Source: Schaalia odontolytica (lineage in GTDB: Bacteria > Actinomycetota > Actinomycetes > Actinomycetales > Actinomycetaceae). From it: a DNA stretch of 64,000 nucleotides. The position numbers and the translations under genes are program-made. The first letter of the stretch is position 1, and every line of letters begins with the position of its first letter. Below the pieces are notes generated by a model. The model did not search any database. It worked only from the letters and a program-made list of their open reading frames with translations, and had not been told where the DNA came from. The stretch covers positions 2,170,001 through 2,234,000 of the forward strand of contig NZ_CP046315.1 of assembly GCF_009730335.1 (NCBI RefSeq), read 5' to 3'. Positions 9,233 through 18,011 of this stretch are shown here, piece by piece.

Positions 9233-9245
9233 GAACGTGCCTTTC

Positions 9246-10241
9246 TTACAGGTGTGAACTGGCCCGGATGACCAGCTCGGGGTCGAGGACGATGTCCTGT
9301 GAGGGACCGCCGCCCATGAGCGAACGCACGAGGCGCACGGCCGTGCGTCCCAGGCGGTCGAAGGGCTGGTGGATGGTCGTGAGTGGAGGTGCGTAGGAGT
9401 CCGCGCCGTCGATGTCGTCGAAGCCGACGACTCTCACGTCGCGAGGGACCACTCCCCCGCGCTCGTAGATGTAGCGCATGGCGCCCAGGGCCAGCTGGTC
9501 GTTCGCGGTCTGTACGCCCTGGGGCAGACGACCGGCCGCTCGCATGACGTCGTAGCCGTCACGCGAGTCCCACGAGTCGGGCTCGAGCACGACGGGCTCG
9601 ATGTCGTAGGACGCACACGCCTGCTCGTAGCCGATGCGCCGCATCTGCGCGTCCGACCAGCCGGCGGGACCCGAGATGTGGACGACGTCGGTGAGCCCCT
9701 GGGCGAGAAGATGCTCGGTCGCCAGGCGCGCACCTCGCACGTTGTCGACCGCGACGGTGGAGATGCCGTCGAGCCCCTTTTCGCTCGTCAGGACGAGGAC
9801 GGTTGGGAAACGCTTGCCCGCCTCGATTGCTACGTCGATCGTCGGGTCCTGACCACCCAGGATGATGACTCCGTCGACGTCGAAGGGAGCGAAGTCGTTG
9901 CGCAGCTGCCCATCCGGGCCGTAGGCGTAGGACAGGGACACGTGATATCCGGCCTGCGACGAGGCGTTGAGGATCGACAGCAGCACACGCCCATGTCCGT
10001 GGAACATGGGGGCGGCCAGGACGACCTGCAGGACGTTGGTGCGCTTGGCCGCGAGCGCTCGCGCCGCGTAGTTGGGCACGTAGCCCAGTTCCTCGACAAG
10101 CTTCGCAATGCGCGCGCGCGTCTTTTCCGACACCTCAGGATCCCCGCGCACGACGCGCGAGACCGTGTTGGTCGAGACGCCTGCGCGCCGCGCGATGTCG
10201 GCGAGCGAGACCTTCTTAGCTGCGGGTCGGGACGTGGACAT
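9246..10241 (-). CDS. LacI-family regulator of the fucose operon
   Basis: 331 residues from the ATG at 10241. The N-terminal HTH and hinge helix (VSLADIARRAGVSTNTVSRV, residues 12-31, then VRGDPEVSE) is followed by a periplasmic-binding-protein-like effector domain. Its first 26 bases overlap the end of the kinase gene and no good ribosome site precedes it, so translation is probably coupled. As an internal operon gene it would autoregulate. A matching 14-bp palindrome with central CG lies upstream of the operon at 17486. Effector: probably L-fucose or L-fuculose, by context only. Confidence 0.9.
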   Translation of the reverse strand: MSTSRPAAKKVSLADIARRAGVSTNTVSRVVRGDPEVSEKTRARIAKLVEELGYVPNYAARALAAKRTNVLQVVLAAPMFHGHGRVLLSILNASSQAGYHVSLSYAYGPDGQLRNDFAPFDVDGVIILGGQDPTIDVAIEAGKRFPTVLVLTSEKGLDGISTVAVDNVRGARLATEHLLAQGLTDVVHISGPAGWSDAQMRRIGYEQACASYDIEPVVLEPDSWDSRDGYDVMRAAGRLPQGVQTANDQLALGAMRYIYERGGVVPRDVRVVGFDDIDGADSYAPPLTTIHQPFDRLGRTAVRLVRSLMGGGPSQDIVLDPELVIRASSHL

Positions 10242-11625
10242 GGGTTGCTGCACTGGCTGCGATGACGGTGGCGCGATCTTCCTCGGCGAGAGCACCGATG
10301 GTTTCGAGCTGGGCGAGGAGGGAACCGAATGTCGATGCCTCAATGGGGCCTCGCACGACGGTCACTCCCGAGATCTGGGCGGTCAGGTCGCACAGGAGGC
10401 GGTTGCGTGCGCCGCCACCCACGAGGTTGAGCTGGTCGGGAGCCTTCCCCGTGGCCTCGGTCAGCTCGCCGATCGCACGGGCGTACCGGCGGGCGAAGGA
10501 CTCGATGATGACGCGCACGTAGCCGGCCATGGAGTCGGGACGTGCCGCGCCCTGGGCGTCCAGGGCCTCGTCGATCTTGCGCTGCATGTCGCCGGGGGTG
10601 GCGAAGGCTTCCTCGTCGGGATCGAAAACGCCGGAGGCGGCGGGCAGTTCGCGAGCCTGGGCAACCAGCTCGTCGGTGTCGGTGGGCGTGCCCTCGCGCT
10701 CCCACTGGCGCTGAATCTCCTGAAGGATCCACATGCCGGTGATGTTGAAGAGCGGGCGCACTCCCCCGTCGGTGCGACCCTCGTTCGTGATACCCAGGTC
10801 GAAGGCGGCGTCGCTCATGAGGGGCTCATCCTCAATCGCGCCGAGGACGGACCAGGAGCCGCAGGACAGGAAGTAGGCGCGCTTGCCTTCCTCGATGGGC
10901 AGGCCGTGGACAGCGCACGCGGAGTCGTGGGCACCGCCGCGCACGACGGTGAGGGTTTCAAGACCGGGGACCGTGCAGGGGCCGACGACGGTGCGGTCGG
11001 CGGCGAGGTCCCCGAACCAGCCGCGCGGGATACCGAGACGGTTGAAAACCTCGTCATTGAAGTCGCCGCCGCCCGGGGTGAGCAGGCCGGAGGTCGAGAC
11101 GATCGTACGCGACCAGCCGACGACGCCGGTGAGGCGGTACGCAAAGTAGTCGGGCAGGAAGAGGGCGGCAGCGACGCACTGCGCGTCGGCGGGGTTTTCC
11201 TGCAGGTAGGCGAACAGCTGGTTCGCCGTGTTGATGGTGGCCGGCTGGTTGCCGGTCAGGTCGAAGAACTCGCGGTCGCCGATGCGATCACGGAAAGCGT
11301 CAAGGGTGCGGGAGGTGCGCTCGTCGCGGTAGGCAATAACGTCACCAACGAGCTCACCGTTCTCGTCGAGGGGAGCCCAGTCCACGCCCCATGTGTCAAT
11401 GGAGACCGCGCGGGCGTCCGGGAACTGTTCGAGGGCCTTCTTCAGGCCGGTAATCGTCTCGGCCTCCATCGTTGCCACATCCCACGTGAGGGTGCCGTCT
11501 TCGCGGCGGCGGGCCTCGTGCTTGAAACGGTGGATATCGGTCACGTCCAGGCGGCCGTCGTGCAGCGTTCCGGCGAGCACTCGGCCGGACGCGGATCCAA
11601 GGTCAACAGCAAGTACGGTGGTCAT
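10216..11625 (-). CDS. FGGY-family kinase, RhaB type; probable L-fuculokinase
   Basis: 469 residues from the ATG behind GGAGGAGACC. The actin-like ATPase fold begins MTTVLAVDLGSASGRV, a pattern typical of rhamnulokinases (RhaB), with VSIDTWGVDW and the late ATP-site motif LNLVGGGARNRLLCDLTAQ. RhaB and fuculokinases are close relatives, and since the adjacent isomerase is clearly FucI, the likely substrate is L-fuculose, giving L-fuculose-1-phosphate. It lies downstream of fucI, across a 170-bp gap with a terminator-like hairpin, and overlaps the LacI gene. The needed fuculose-1-phosphate aldolase is not in this window. Confidence 0.85.
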   Translation of the reverse strand: MTTVLAVDLGSASGRVLAGTLHDGRLDVTDIHRFKHEARRREDGTLTWDVATMEAETITGLKKALEQFPDARAVSIDTWGVDWAPLDENGELVGDVIAYRDERTSRTLDAFRDRIGDREFFDLTGNQPATINTANQLFAYLQENPADAQCVAAALFLPDYFAYRLTGVVGWSRTIVSTSGLLTPGGGDFNDEVFNRLGIPRGWFGDLAADRTVVGPCTVPGLETLTVVRGGAHDSACAVHGLPIEEGKRAYFLSCGSWSVLGAIEDEPLMSDAAFDLGITNEGRTDGGVRPLFNITGMWILQEIQRQWEREGTPTDTDELVAQARELPAASGVFDPDEEAFATPGDMQRKIDEALDAQGAARPDSMAGYVRVIIESFARRYARAIGELTEATGKAPDQLNLVGGGARNRLLCDLTAQISGVTVVRGPIEASTFGSLLAQLETIGALAEEDRATVIAASAATHVHVPTRS

Positions 11626-11698
11626 TGAAGGTCTCCTCCAGATACGCCCTGGGTCGGCGTGTCCCGTCGTTGGGTTCTCGTGCATCTTTCCTCATCGG

Positions 11699-11710
11699 CG
11701 AGGCCGGGGC
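11699..11710. repeat. Single copy of CGAGGCCGGGGC element
   Basis: Exact match to the recurring 12-mer, in the gap between fucI and the kinase gene, with no inverted partner nearby. Confidence 0.5.
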
Positions 11711-11746
11711 CGGATCCCGGTGGTGGTGCCCCGCGTGGGGGCGAGC

Positions 11747-11787
11747 CCGGTCGGGCTCGGGGAGAGAGGACACCCAAGCCCGACCGG
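11747..11787 (-). terminator. Hairpin after fucI
   Basis: CCGGTCGGGCTCGGG (11747-11761) pairs with CCCAAGCCCGACCGG (11773-11787), a 15-bp stem with one mismatch and an 11-base loop, 8 bases past the fucI stop. No T-run; probably partial termination or a processing site within the operon. Confidence 0.6.
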
Positions 11788-11795
11788 TGGTTGTA

Positions 11796-13559
11796 TCAGC
11801 GGTACATCGGACCGAAGGTCTCGCAGGCACGGAAGTCCGCGGCTTCGAGGGACTCGGTGCCGAACAGCGACCACGCCTTGGGACGGAACACGCGCTCCGC
11901 GGGGACGTTGTGCATGTTGACCGGGATGCGCAGCATCGACGCCAGCGTGATGAGCTGACCGCCGATGTGGCCGTAGGAGATCGCACCGTGGTTGGCGCCC
12001 CATGCGTTCATGACGTCGTAGACGCTCTTGAAGGCGCCCTCACCCGTCAGGTTCGGGACGAACCAGGTGGTGGGCCATTCGATGTTGGTGCGCTCTTCGA
12101 TGGTGAAGGCAACCTCGTCGGGCAGCTCGACCGTGTAGCCCTCGGCGATCTGCATGACCGGTCCGAGGCCGCGCACCAGGTTGATGCGGCACATCGTCAC
12201 GGGCATCTCGCCGGAGGTACGGAAGTGGGTCGAGAAGCCGCCGCCACGGAAGTAGCCGGTCGAGGCCGGGTGGAACGTCGTGGCCGCGAGCGTGGCCTCG
12301 CGGTCTTCCTCGGTGACCTCGTACCAGGGCTTGATGACATTCTCGCCATCACGAACAGCCTTACCGGCGCCGTCCAGCGTAGTCGAGCCGGAGTTACGCA
12401 GGTCGAGCAGACCAGCGGCCGCGCGGCCCTCGGGCTTCCAACCGGTGGCCTTCTCGATGGACTCGGGGCTCCAGTAGGTACGCACGTCGGAGAAGATCTG
12501 CGGCGTGTTGGTCAGCAGGTAGCCGAACAGCATCGAGGCGCCGTTGAGCGAGTCGTTCTCGGTGGCCACGACGGAGGGCTGGCGGATGCCGGTCCAGTCG
12601 AAGTTCGTGTTGAGGATGGTCTCCAGAACGTCGCCGTTGGGGAAGTGGTCGGTCCACTGGCGCTGGCCCTGGAAGCCTGCCACGATGGCACCGTGGCCGC
12701 CGGCCTCTTCCTCGAAGCCCAGCTCAGCCAGGCGGGGGTTGCCGTGCATGAGGTCACGGGCGATGATCGTCATCTTGGTGACGAACTTCCACCAGTCCTC
12801 GTGCTTCTCGGGGTACTGCCACTCCGGCGGGTTCCAGTCCTTGCCCTGCTTGAAGTTCTCGCGGATCCACTGGTAGGCCTGCTCGTACTCTTCGGGGTCG
12901 TAGATGCCCTCTTCGATGCGGCGGGTGAACTCGCTCATGTCGATGTACTCGTTGCGCATGCCGAGGTAGGAGCCGAAGAAGTCGGGGTCGACGACGGAGC
13001 CGGCGATACCCATGGAGACGGAGCCCATGGACAGGTAGGCCTCACCCTTCATCTGCGCGACGGCCAGGCCGGCGGTCGCGTAGTCGAGGAGGCGGGTGCG
13101 CACGTCCTCGGGGATGGAGGTGTCGTCTGCGTCCTGCACGTGCTCACCGTAGATGCCGAAGGCGGGGATGCCGATCTGGGCGTGGCCGGCCAGGGCGGCG
13201 GCGAGGTACACGGCGCCGGGGCGCTCGGTGCCGTTGAAGCCCCAGATGGCGTGCGGCATCGCGGGGTCCATGTCGGTGGTCTCGGTGCCGTAGCACCAGC
13301 AGGGGGTGACCGTCAGGGTCAGGCCGACGTTGTTCGCGCGGAACTTGGCGGCGCAGGCCTGGGCCTCGTGGACGCGGCCGATCGTGGTGTCAGCGATGAC
13401 GACCTCGACAGGGCTGCCGTCCGGGTAGCGCAGGTTGGAGGTGAAAAGCTCGGCGACGGACTTCGCCATGTTCATGGTCTGCTCTTCGAGCGCCTCACGA
13501 ACGCCCTTGCGGCGACCGTCAATAGTGGGGCGGATTCCGATGCGGGGGTGGTTTGTCAT
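11796..13559 (-). CDS. fucI: L-fucose isomerase
   Basis: The 587-residue protein closely matches the length and layout of FucI, the manganese-dependent ketol isomerase converting L-fucose to L-fuculose. The start is the ATG behind GAAGGAATA. Recognisable stretches include [20 protein letters not shown] at the N-terminus, [27 protein letters not shown], and [14 protein letters not shown], as in the E. coli enzyme. It sits between the ABC importer genes and the kinase, as the second step after uptake. D-arabinose can also be a substrate of FucI-type enzymes. Confidence 0.95.
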   Translation of the reverse strand: MTNHPRIGIRPTIDGRRKGVREALEEQTMNMAKSVAELFTSNLRYPDGSPVEVVIADTTIGRVHEAQACAAKFRANNVGLTLTVTPCWCYGTETTDMDPAMPHAIWGFNGTERPGAVYLAAALAGHAQIGIPAFGIYGEHVQDADDTSIPEDVRTRLLDYATAGLAVAQMKGEAYLSMGSVSMGIAGSVVDPDFFGSYLGMRNEYIDMSEFTRRIEEGIYDPEEYEQAYQWIRENFKQGKDWNPPEWQYPEKHEDWWKFVTKMTIIARDLMHGNPRLAELGFEEEAGGHGAIVAGFQGQRQWTDHFPNGDVLETILNTNFDWTGIRQPSVVATENDSLNGASMLFGYLLTNTPQIFSDVRTYWSPESIEKATGWKPEGRAAAGLLDLRNSGSTTLDGAGKAVRDGENVIKPWYEVTEEDREATLAATTFHPASTGYFRGGGFSTHFRTSGEMPVTMCRINLVRGLGPVMQIAEGYTVELPDEVAFTIEERTNIEWPTTWFVPNLTGEGAFKSVYDVMNAWGANHGAISYGHIGGQLITLASMLRIPVNMHNVPAERVFRPKAWSLFGTESLEAADFRACETFGPMYR

Positions 13560-13645
13560 TATTCCTTCATCCCTCTTGAAGACGTCGATGTCGGAGCGCG
13601 GGGGCGCTCGCCCCCTCGGATCCTTCGAATGGAAAAGTGCCGGGT

Positions 13646-13685
13646 CCGCGGGTCTCGCCCCACCGAAGTGGAGCGGGACCCGCGG
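13646..13685 (-). terminator. Long hairpin with TTCG loop between the sugar-binding protein gene and fucI
   Basis: Two 18-base arms (13646-13663 and 13668-13685) pair with two G-T wobbles around a 4-base loop that reads TTCG on the minus strand. CACTTTTCC follows. Placed inside the operon it should stabilise the binding-protein message and lower expression of the enzymes behind it. Confidence 0.75.
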
Positions 13686-13716
13686 CGGGCCACCGGTTCA
13701 GTTTGTCACTTCCCCA

Positions 13717-13728
13717 GCCCCGGCCTCG
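13717..13728. repeat. Single copy of the GCCCCGGCCTCG element
   Basis: Exact match to the recurring 12-mer (reverse orientation), 20 bp past the stop codon of the binding-protein gene. Confidence 0.5.
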
Positions 13729-13748
13729 TGCCCGATGGAGCTATCGGC

Positions 13749-14807
13749 TCACTCGTAGAGGTTCGCCTTGATCTCAGCGTTGTCGATGTTGGTCTTGTCG
13801 TACCAGGCGAAGCCCGAGTCGATGACCTTGGGCAGCTCAGCGCCGTTGAGCGCTGCGACCGCGGCCTTGACCGTGTAGTAGCCGATCTTCACGGGCGACT
13901 GGGTCACGGCGCCGGCCTCGGTGCCGGCCTTGATGGCGTCGATCTGGGTCTTTCCCGAGTCGAAACCGACGACGGTGACGTCCTTGCCGGACTCAGCGAC
14001 ACCCTGGACGATGCCGGAGGCAGCGGCCTCGTTGGAGCCGTACATGCCGACGATGTCGGAGTTGGCCTGGATGATAGACAGCGAGGTGTCGGCGGCCTTG
14101 GTGACCTCACCGGCGATCTGCTCGTCGAGGAGCTTCAGGTCGGCGGGAGCGTTGGCCTTGAAGTACTCCTTGAAGCCCTCGCAACGCTGCTTGCCCGTGG
14201 TGGAGGTCGAGTCGTGGCAGACCATGCCGACCGAGCCCTTCTTGTCCTTGAGCAGCTCGATCATGTGCTTGGCGGCCTCGGCGGCGGCGGCCTTGTTGTC
14301 CGTCTGAACAGTGGTGACGGGGATGTCGGACTCAACACCGGAGTCGAAGGCGACGACCGGGATGCCCTTGCCGTGGATCTCGGTGAGCAGGTCGGCGGCA
14401 GCCTTGGAGTCAAGAGCGGCAAAGCCGATGGCGGCCGGGCCGGAGTCCAGAGCGGACTTCAGCTGGTCGGTCTGCTCAGTGACCTTGGTCTCGTCCTGCG
14501 GGCCGACGAAGTTCACCTTGTAGCCCAGCTCCTCGCCAGCCTGCTCGGCGCCTTCCTTGACGGCCTGCCAGAAGCGGTGCTGGAAGCCCTTGGAGACCAG
14601 GTAGATGGTCTTGGTGCCATCGCCCTTGACCGCAGCCTTCTCCCAATCCTGGGCGTTGCCGGAGGTGTCAACCTTGGCGGAGCCGGAGGACGCGCTGGGC
14701 TTGGCGTCGGAAGAGGAGGAGGAATCCGTCGAGGTCGTGCAGGCAGCAAGGCCCAGGGCCATGGAGCCGACGGCGGCGGCGGCGAAGATACGTCCGATGG
14801 GGCGCAT
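13749..14807 (-). CDS. Sugar ABC transporter substrate-binding lipoprotein, RbsB-like
   Basis: 352 residues. A lipoprotein signal peptide ends in the lipobox LGLAAC, followed by a Ser-rich linker and a type I periplasmic-binding fold (TIYLVSKGFQHRFWQAVKEG, AAIGFAALDS, VVAFDSGV). It would capture the sugar outside the membrane for the permease and ATPase encoded just upstream. Substrate is inferred to be L-fucose from fucI and fucU in the same operon. AAAGGAAAACC precedes the ATG. The strong hairpin behind it fits the usual excess of binding protein over the rest of the system. Confidence 0.88.
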   Translation of the reverse strand: MRPIGRIFAAAAVGSMALGLAACTTSTDSSSSSDAKPSASSGSAKVDTSGNAQDWEKAAVKGDGTKTIYLVSKGFQHRFWQAVKEGAEQAGEELGYKVNFVGPQDETKVTEQTDQLKSALDSGPAAIGFAALDSKAAADLLTEIHGKGIPVVAFDSGVESDIPVTTVQTDNKAAAAEAAKHMIELLKDKKGSVGMVCHDSTSTTGKQRCEGFKEYFKANAPADLKLLDEQIAGEVTKAADTSLSIIQANSDIVGMYGSNEAAASGIVQGVAESGKDVTVVGFDSGKTQIDAIKAGTEAGAVTQSPVKIGYYTVKAAVAALNGAELPKVIDSGFAWYDKTNIDNAEIKANLYE

Positions 14808-14900
14808 TGGTTTTCCTTTCGTGGGGTGGCGGGGTCATTCCCGCCCTTGGTGTGTGTGAACCGACGTCGGTCCACGATGGGTGAATTGAATGGGTAAGAA

Positions 14901-15914
14901 TCAGGCTGCGTTTTCGCGGATGCGACGCAGGTTGTCGATAACGACCGCAAGGAGCAGGACGATACCGGTGACGACGAACTGCCATTCGGCGGCGATACCC
15001 ATCATCGTGAGGCCCTTCTTCAGGGTCTCCATGAGGATCGCGCCGACCAGGGCGCCGGGGATCGAGGCGCGGCCACCCGACAGGGAGGTACCGCCGATGA
15101 CGGCCGCGGCGATGACGTTGAGCTCCATGCCCACACCCTCAGCAGGCTGGACGAGGCCGTTACGAGCCGAGTACAGGATCGCGCCGATAGCCATGAACGC
15201 ACCCGCGACCACGTAGATGATGATCTTCCACAGGCGGACGTTGACGCCGGACAGGCGCGTGGCCTCTTCGTTGGAGCCGATCGCGAGGGCGTAGCGCCCC
15301 AGCAGGGTCTTGTTCATGAGGAAGGTTGCCAGGACCGTGAGGACCACGAAGATGATGACAGCGTTGGCAACGTAAGGGATGGGCGTGCCCGAGGCAATGA
15401 ACTTGTAGCCGGGGTTGGCGATGGAGATCGAGGCCTTGTCGGAGATGATCAGGGCGAGGCCTCGGGCGACCATCATCATGGCGAGTGTTGCGATGAAGGG
15501 CGGCAGGCCCAGGATCGAGACGTTCAGGCCGTTGACCAGGCCGATCGCCATGCCGACCAGCAGCGTCAGCACGAGGCCGAGGCCGAGCGGCAGGTTCATC
15601 TTGTCGCCCGCCAGGAAAACGCCGGCCATAACCGCCACGAGGCTCAGGCCCGTACCGACGGAGAGGTCGATGCCCGAAGTGGCGATCACGAATGTGGCGC
15701 CGAGCGCCATGACGCCCGTGTAGGCCGACTGAAGGACGATGCCCAGATAGACCTCACGATTCACGAACGCGAAGTTGGGCACTGCAAAGCTAAAGAATGC
15801 CAGAACAACCAGCAGCGCCAGCGTCACGAGCAGCAGCTGCATGTTGTTCTTCATGAAGGTCTTGAAACGCGACGGCGCCTCCAGGCCCTTGTTATCGACG
15901 ACGGCGGTGCTCAC
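14901..15914 (-). CDS. Sugar ABC transporter permease, RbsC-like
   Basis: 337 residues with about ten hydrophobic segments, typical of RbsC-type permeases. It contains IATSGIDLSVGTGLSL and GTSLSGGRASIPGALVGAI, conserved in the family. The GTG start overlaps the ATPase stop (GTGA), so the two are translationally coupled. It forms the membrane channel of the presumed fucose importer; one gene suggests a homodimer. Confidence 0.9.
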   Translation of the reverse strand: MSTAVVDNKGLEAPSRFKTFMKNNMQLLLVTLALLVVLAFFSFAVPNFAFVNREVYLGIVLQSAYTGVMALGATFVIATSGIDLSVGTGLSLVAVMAGVFLAGDKMNLPLGLGLVLTLLVGMAIGLVNGLNVSILGLPPFIATLAMMMVARGLALIISDKASISIANPGYKFIASGTPIPYVANAVIIFVVLTVLATFLMNKTLLGRYALAIGSNEEATRLSGVNVRLWKIIIYVVAGAFMAIGAILYSARNGLVQPAEGVGMELNVIAAAVIGGTSLSGGRASIPGALVGAILMETLKKGLTMMGIAAEWQFVVTGIVLLLAVVIDNLRRIRENAA

Positions 15915-17428
15915 GCGTGTACTCCGTTCGCTTCCTCCTGGCCGACGGTGGCCAGTTCCATGATGTTTTCTTGGGTGGCTTCCTCGTTGTCGAGGGTGCC
16001 GATGATGCGGCCATGGGCCATGACGGCGATGCGGTTCGCCAGACGCAGGACCTCGGGCAGCTCCGAGGAGATCACGATGATCGCCTTGCCCTGCTTCGCC
16101 AGGTCCTCGAGCAGCGTGTAGATCTCGTCCTTCGCGCCCACGTCAATACCGCGCGTCGGCTCGTCGAAGATCAGGACATCGGTGTCACGCTCCAGCCACT
16201 TGGCCACGACGACCTTCTGCTGGTTGCCGCCCGAGAGGCTACGGACCTCGACGTCGACGCTGGGGGTGCGCGTACGCAGTTTCTTCACGTAGTCCTTGGC
16301 AACCTCGCGCAGCTTCTTGGTAGCAACGACCGATCCTCTCGTGAAGTGCTCCATGGCAGCCATGCCAGTGTTGAAGGACAGGTCCTTGTCGAGGAGCAGG
16401 CCGTACTGCTTGCGGTCCTCGGACAGGTAGCCGATGCCGTTCTTCACGGCGTCGTTCGCGCCCTTGATGCTGACCTTCTTGCCGTGGACGTAGATGTCGC
16501 CCGAGGTGTGGGGGTCAGCGCCGAACAGCGCGCGGGCGACCTCGGTGCGGCCGGCGCCGACCAGGCCCGCGAAGCCGAAGATTTCGCCCTTCTTGACCTC
16601 GAAGGACACGTCGTGGACGACCTTGACGGTCGAGAGGTGCTCGACGCGCAGGATGGCCTCGTCGGAGAGCGGCTTGGTGGTGGGGCGAGCGTCCGCAGGG
16701 ACCTCGCGACCGACCATCATCTTGACGACCTCGCTCATGGGGGTGGTGGCCGTGTCCACCGTGCCGATGTACTTGCCATCGCGCAGGACCGAGATGCGGT
16801 TGGTGAGCTCGGTGAGCTCGGGCATGCGGTGCGTGATGAAGATCAGGCCGGTCGTCGGGCACACGAAGTCGCGCACCAGCTCGAACAGGGACTCCGTCTC
16901 GGTCGTGGTCAGAGGAGCCGTGGGCTCATCCATGACCAGGATCTTCGAGTCGAAGGACAGCGCACGCGCAATTTCCACCATCTGCAGACGCGCGACCGGC
17001 AGGTCACGGCAGTGGGCGGTGGGATCGATGTCCATGTTGAGGCGCTCGAACAGCTCGCGCGCATCACGAACCATCTTGCGGTCGTCGACGTATCCAAACT
17101 TGGACGTGCCGGGTCGACCGATGTACAGGTTCTGGGCGACGGTCAGGTCAGGAACGATGTTGAGTTCCTGATGGATGATCGACAGGCCGAGGTCACGCGC
17201 GTGCTCCGGCGACTGAATGTCGACCTTCTCTCCCTGCAGCCAGATCTCGCCGCCCGGGTCGGACTTGTGGATACCGGTGAGCACCTTCATGAGCGTGGAC
17301 TTGCCCGCCCCGTTCTCACCGCAGAGACCCAAGACTTCACCGGGTCGAAGGTCGAGGTCCACGTCGGACAGCGCCTTCACACCGGGGAACGTCTTTGAGA
17401 TCCCCTTTAGCTCTAGTAAGTTCGTCAC
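15911..17428 (-). CDS. Sugar ABC transporter ATPase with two ABC domains, RbsA-like
   Basis: 505 residues, first gene of the fucose operon, GTG start behind AAGGGG. The N-terminal domain has a good Walker A (GENGAGKST) and Walker B (ILVMDEPTA). The C-terminal domain has the usual degenerate Walker A (GLVGAGRTE), signature LSGGNQQKV and Walker B (LIFDEPTRG). One such chain supplies both nucleotide-binding domains of the carbohydrate importer. Confidence 0.92.
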   Translation of the reverse strand: MTNLLELKGISKTFPGVKALSDVDLDLRPGEVLGLCGENGAGKSTLMKVLTGIHKSDPGGEIWLQGEKVDIQSPEHARDLGLSIIHQELNIVPDLTVAQNLYIGRPGTSKFGYVDDRKMVRDARELFERLNMDIDPTAHCRDLPVARLQMVEIARALSFDSKILVMDEPTAPLTTTETESLFELVRDFVCPTTGLIFITHRMPELTELTNRISVLRDGKYIGTVDTATTPMSEVVKMMVGREVPADARPTTKPLSDEAILRVEHLSTVKVVHDVSFEVKKGEIFGFAGLVGAGRTEVARALFGADPHTSGDIYVHGKKVSIKGANDAVKNGIGYLSEDRKQYGLLLDKDLSFNTGMAAMEHFTRGSVVATKKLREVAKDYVKKLRTRTPSVDVEVRSLSGGNQQKVVVAKWLERDTDVLIFDEPTRGIDVGAKDEIYTLLEDLAKQGKAIIVISSELPEVLRLANRIAVMAHGRIIGTLDNEEATQENIMELATVGQEEANGVHA

Positions 17429-17485
17429 TTCTCACCCCTTGGGTACCAGTAACTTCTCTGTTTCTGGAGTTTGCTCCCCCGGCTT

Positions 17486-17499
17486 CGTTAACGCTAACG
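17486..17499. promoter_or_regulatory. LacI-type operator upstream of the fucose operon
   Basis: CGTTAACGCTAACG is a 14-bp palindrome with one mismatched pair and the central CG characteristic of LacI-family operators. It lies about 60 bp upstream of the first gene, in the 189-bp gap that holds the operon promoter. The LacI regulator encoded in the same operon is the likely ligand. Confidence 0.65.
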
Positions 17500-17617
17500 G
17501 TCACTGTTCCGAGGAATCGCCCTCTTCGGCGTCTTCTTAAGAGTAGAGCATCACAGTGATCTGCGCGAGCTAAATTCACTCACGCGTAACCAAATCGTAA
17601 TCGAATCTCGAGGGGGT

Positions 17618-17974
17618 TCAGTCTGACAATTCCGCATTATTCTGCACGTTTTCAATGATGGGGCGCGCGACAGCGTTCAGCCAGTCCTGCTCCACCACAC
17701 ACTCTTTGATCAACACTTTTCCGCGTGTTGGATCGTGAGGAATCCCCTCTCGTTCCCACTCGGATAATCCCTCACCCCGCACAGTTGTTGGAAAAGTTCC
17801 GTGAACGCTCACGACACGCCACCACGGGACCCCACCGCCCCAGTCGTGCATAATCCGCCCGACGACGCGCGGACCGGTACCAACCGCACGGGCGATCATG
17901 CCGTACGTAGCCACACGCCCCTCGGGGATTTCCTCCACGACCCGCAGGACAGCCTCAACAAGTTCTTCCCCCAC
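17618..17974 (-). CDS. Alkyltransferase-like protein (ATL), MGMT family without the acceptor Cys
   Basis: 118 residues from the GTG at 17974 (AGGAGG eight bases upstream; a GTG at 17983 is also possible). It matches the DNA-binding C-domain of O6-alkylguanine-DNA alkyltransferase: IPEGRVATYGMIARAVGTGP, then PWWRVVS where the true enzyme has PCHRV. Replacing the reactive Cys with Trp is the hallmark of ATL proteins, which bind O6-alkylguanine lesions and hand them to nucleotide excision repair. Trp in place of the motif His is a further deviation. It follows the hypothetical gene upstream on the same strand. Confidence 0.82.
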   Translation of the reverse strand: MGEELVEAVLRVVEEIPEGRVATYGMIARAVGTGPRVVGRIMHDWGGGVPWWRVVSVHGTFPTTVRGEGLSEWEREGIPHDPTRGKVLIKECVVEQDWLNAVARPIIENVQNNAELSD

Positions 17975-18011
17975 CGTTCGCACCTCCTCATCTGCACACA
18001 GCAATGAACAG

